Shown here piece by piece: positions 4,755 to 5,723 of a DNA stretch of 5,723 nucleotides. Position 1 is the first letter of the stretch. Every line of letters starts with the position of its first letter. Both the position numbers and the translations under genes were made by a program. This stretch comes from Thermococcus sp. (GTDB taxonomy: Archaea > Methanobacteriota_B > Thermococci > Thermococcales > Thermococcaceae): contig WAMH01000228.1 in NCBI GenBank assembly GCA_015522395.1, forward strand, positions 1-5,723. Direction: 5' to 3'. The notes under the pieces were generated by a model, which did no database searches, had not been told where the DNA came from, and was given only the letters and a program-made list of their open reading frames with translations.

Positions 4755-5225
4755 ATGGGGGAGGAGGCGGAAGAGAAGCCCAAGCTCAACATTGCCAAAC
4801 TCTCCAAGATGCCCGTGAGGCTCGTAATGGACGAGAACTTCCTCAAGCTCTCCCCTGAGGACAGGATAGAGGATCTCATCAAGGGGATAGAGCACCGAAC
4901 CTGTGCCGTCGTTGCCGACGAGGAAAACAGACTGCTCGGCTTCATCTCAATAGACGAGATAATAAACCTCGTCGTCCCCCCGAGCGACTACGTTTTGGTC
5001 GGCATAGACGCCCTCAAGGAGGCCCACTTCGACTGGGACAGGCCGGTGAAGGAGATAATGAACACGAGGCCAATAAAGCTCTCCCCGAACGATCCGCTGA
5101 GCTACGCCCTTGGAATGATGCTCGAGACAGGCGTCAGGCAGTTCCCCGTGGTCGAGAAGAAGAGGGTTGTTGGAACCTTCTCGGCCCAGAGCGTCATAAG
5201 GTTGCTTAGGATATTCTCCCGGTGA
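4755..5225 (+). CDS. Two-CBS-domain protein, likely regulator of the adjacent antiporter
   Basis: A 156-residue soluble protein made almost only of a CBS pair (Bateman module). CBS1 is at about residues 19-75 (VRLVMDENFLKLSPEDRI, then CAVVADEENRLLGFISIDEII). CBS2 is at about 97-153 (VKEIMNTRPIKLSPNDPL, then GVRQFPVVEKKRVVGTFSAQSVIRLL). Such pairs bind adenine nucleotides (AMP, ATP, SAM and similar) in the cleft between the domains and regulate enzymes or transporters; some respond to ionic strength. No fused catalytic or DNA-binding domain is present, and a short K/E-rich N-terminus (1-12) precedes CBS1. Its stop overlaps the start of a CPA2-type antiporter gene by one base (TGATG), so the two are almost surely co-translated. 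Control of that antiporter is the simplest inference. The start at 4755 follows from the GGTGG site; 4737 (GTG) is the alternative. Ligand unknown. Confidence 0.92.
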   Translation: MGEEAEEKPKLNIAKLSKMPVRLVMDENFLKLSPEDRIEDLIKGIEHRTCAVVADEENRLLGFISIDEIINLVVPPSDYVLVGIDALKEAHFDWDRPVKEIMNTRPIKLSPNDPLSYALGMMLETGVRQFPVVEKKRVVGTFSAQSVIRLLRIFSR

Positions 5226-5723
5226 TGGAGTTGGAGCCTGAGCTGATACTCTACATAGCCGCTATGCTCGCAACGGCGGAGGTCTTTGGGTGGATATTCG
5301 CGAGGATAAACCAGCCAGTCGTCCTCGGCCAGATAGTTGGCGGGATCCTCCTCGGAATAGCGATGCCCCCAACAGAGGAGGTAAAGGACATCTCGATGAT
5401 AGGCGTCCTTCTGCTCCTCTTCATGGCCGGTCTTGAGAGCAGCATAGAGGAGCTGAAGGAGGCTGGAAAGGCGGGGGTTTCCGTTGCTGGAATAGGCGTC
5501 CTCGTGGCTTTCCTGATGGGGTTCGGTATAGCGTACCCCTTCAAGGGCTTCCAGGAGGCGCTTCTCTACGGTGCCCTGACGACTCCAACGAGCGTCAGCC
5601 TCACCGTCAGGGTCCTCATGGAGCTTGACTCCCTCAAGACCCCCGAGGGGAGCACTATCCTCACGGCGGCCATCGTTGACGACATCCTCGGAATAATCGT
5701 TCTGACCGTCGTGATCTCCTCCC
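5225..5723 (+). CDS. Na+/H+ antiporter, CPA2 (NapA/Kef-like) family, partial
   Basis: The first 166 residues of a membrane antiporter that runs off the right edge (full-length relatives have about 380-400 residues or more). It reads MELEPELILYIAAMLATAEV, then INQPVVLGQIVGGILLGI (29-46), IGVLLLLFMAGLESS (59-73), ALTTPTSVSLTVRVL (117-131) and TAAIVDDILGIIVL (147-160). The G-Q-I-V-G-G-I-L-L-G helix, the L-L-x-F-x-A-G-L-E motif, the T-T-P-T unwound helix and the paired aspartates D152-D153 are hallmarks of CPA2 exchangers. The DD pair marks the electrogenic NapA type, which moves about two H+ per Na+. At least five membrane helices are visible. The ATG overlaps the CBS gene stop by one base, so the CBS protein is the likely cytoplasmic partner. 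Whether a C-terminal RCK/TrkA domain follows cannot be seen. Na+ is inferred; K+/H+ exchange (Kef-like) is the alternative. Confidence 0.92.
   Translation, partial: MELEPELILYIAAMLATAEVFGWIFARINQPVVLGQIVGGILLGIAMPPTEEVKDISMIGVLLLLFMAGLESSIEELKEAGKAGVSVAGIGVLVAFLMGFGIAYPFKGFQEALLYGALTTPTSVSLTVRVLMELDSLKTPEGSTILTAAIVDDILGIIVLTVVISS

Noticed and set aside
4683..4895. N-terminal extension of the 59-residue membrane protein to 130 residues
   Set aside because: The added part is antisense to the CBS gene and upstream of the promoter; a good binding site marks the ATG at 4682.
1..5723. CRISPR array, tRNA or rRNA genes, insertion sequences or integration sites
   Set aside because: No spaced direct repeats, cloverleaf, rRNA-like segment, transposase or terminal inverted repeats were seen; coding density is close to complete.

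Overview
The window looks like part of the chromosome of a hyperthermophilic archaeon of the order Thermococcales, probably Thermococcus. The reasons are GC-rich, tightly packed genes with K/E/R-rich proteins, GGTGA/GGAGG-type ribosome binding sites, TTTAAA-type archaeal TATA boxes, and an alkyltransferase that closely resembles, from memory, the Thermococcus kodakarensis enzyme. The species cannot be fixed from the sequence alone.

Layout. (1) Positions 1-2046 form a minus-strand operon, read right to left: a multi-pass membrane protein of unknown function, ketopantoate reductase (panE, coenzyme A synthesis), a DUF47/PhoU-like helical-bundle protein, and the first codons of a further gene that leaves the window. 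(2) A 45-base gap (2047-2091) holds two head-to-head, interleaved promoters. (3) Positions 2092-4344 form a plus-strand operon of three overlapping genes: a SPOUT-family tRNA 2'-O-methyltransferase (TrmJ type), an O6-alkylguanine-DNA alkyltransferase (ogt), and a membrane-anchored protein with TPR-like repeats. It ends at a hairpin plus T-runs. (4) Positions 4360-4682 on the minus strand encode a 59-residue single-pass membrane protein, followed by a small frame, 4360-4506, interrupted by one in-frame stop codon. (5) A 72-base gap (4683-4754) carries one near-palindromic TATA element placed to serve both directions. (6) From 4755 to the right edge, a two-CBS-domain protein is followed, with a one-base TGATG overlap, by the first 166 residues of a CPA2/NapA-type sodium/proton antiporter.

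Working together. The clearest functional pair is the CBS protein and the antiporter. Coupled translation suggests that the CBS protein is a nucleotide- or ionic-strength-sensing regulator of the transporter, and the divergently transcribed small membrane protein may belong to the same unit. The trmJ-ogt-TPR operon joins tRNA modification and DNA repair to a membrane scaffold of unknown role. The panE operon joins a cofactor-synthesis enzyme to a PhoU-like protein, with no visible reason beyond shared transcription.

Most of the window is ordinary housekeeping sequence and no clear new system is present. The points most worth checking are the interrupted small frame, the altered active-site loop of the alkyltransferase, the regular 13- and 38-residue repeats of the TPR protein, the shared promoters, and the CBS-antiporter pair.
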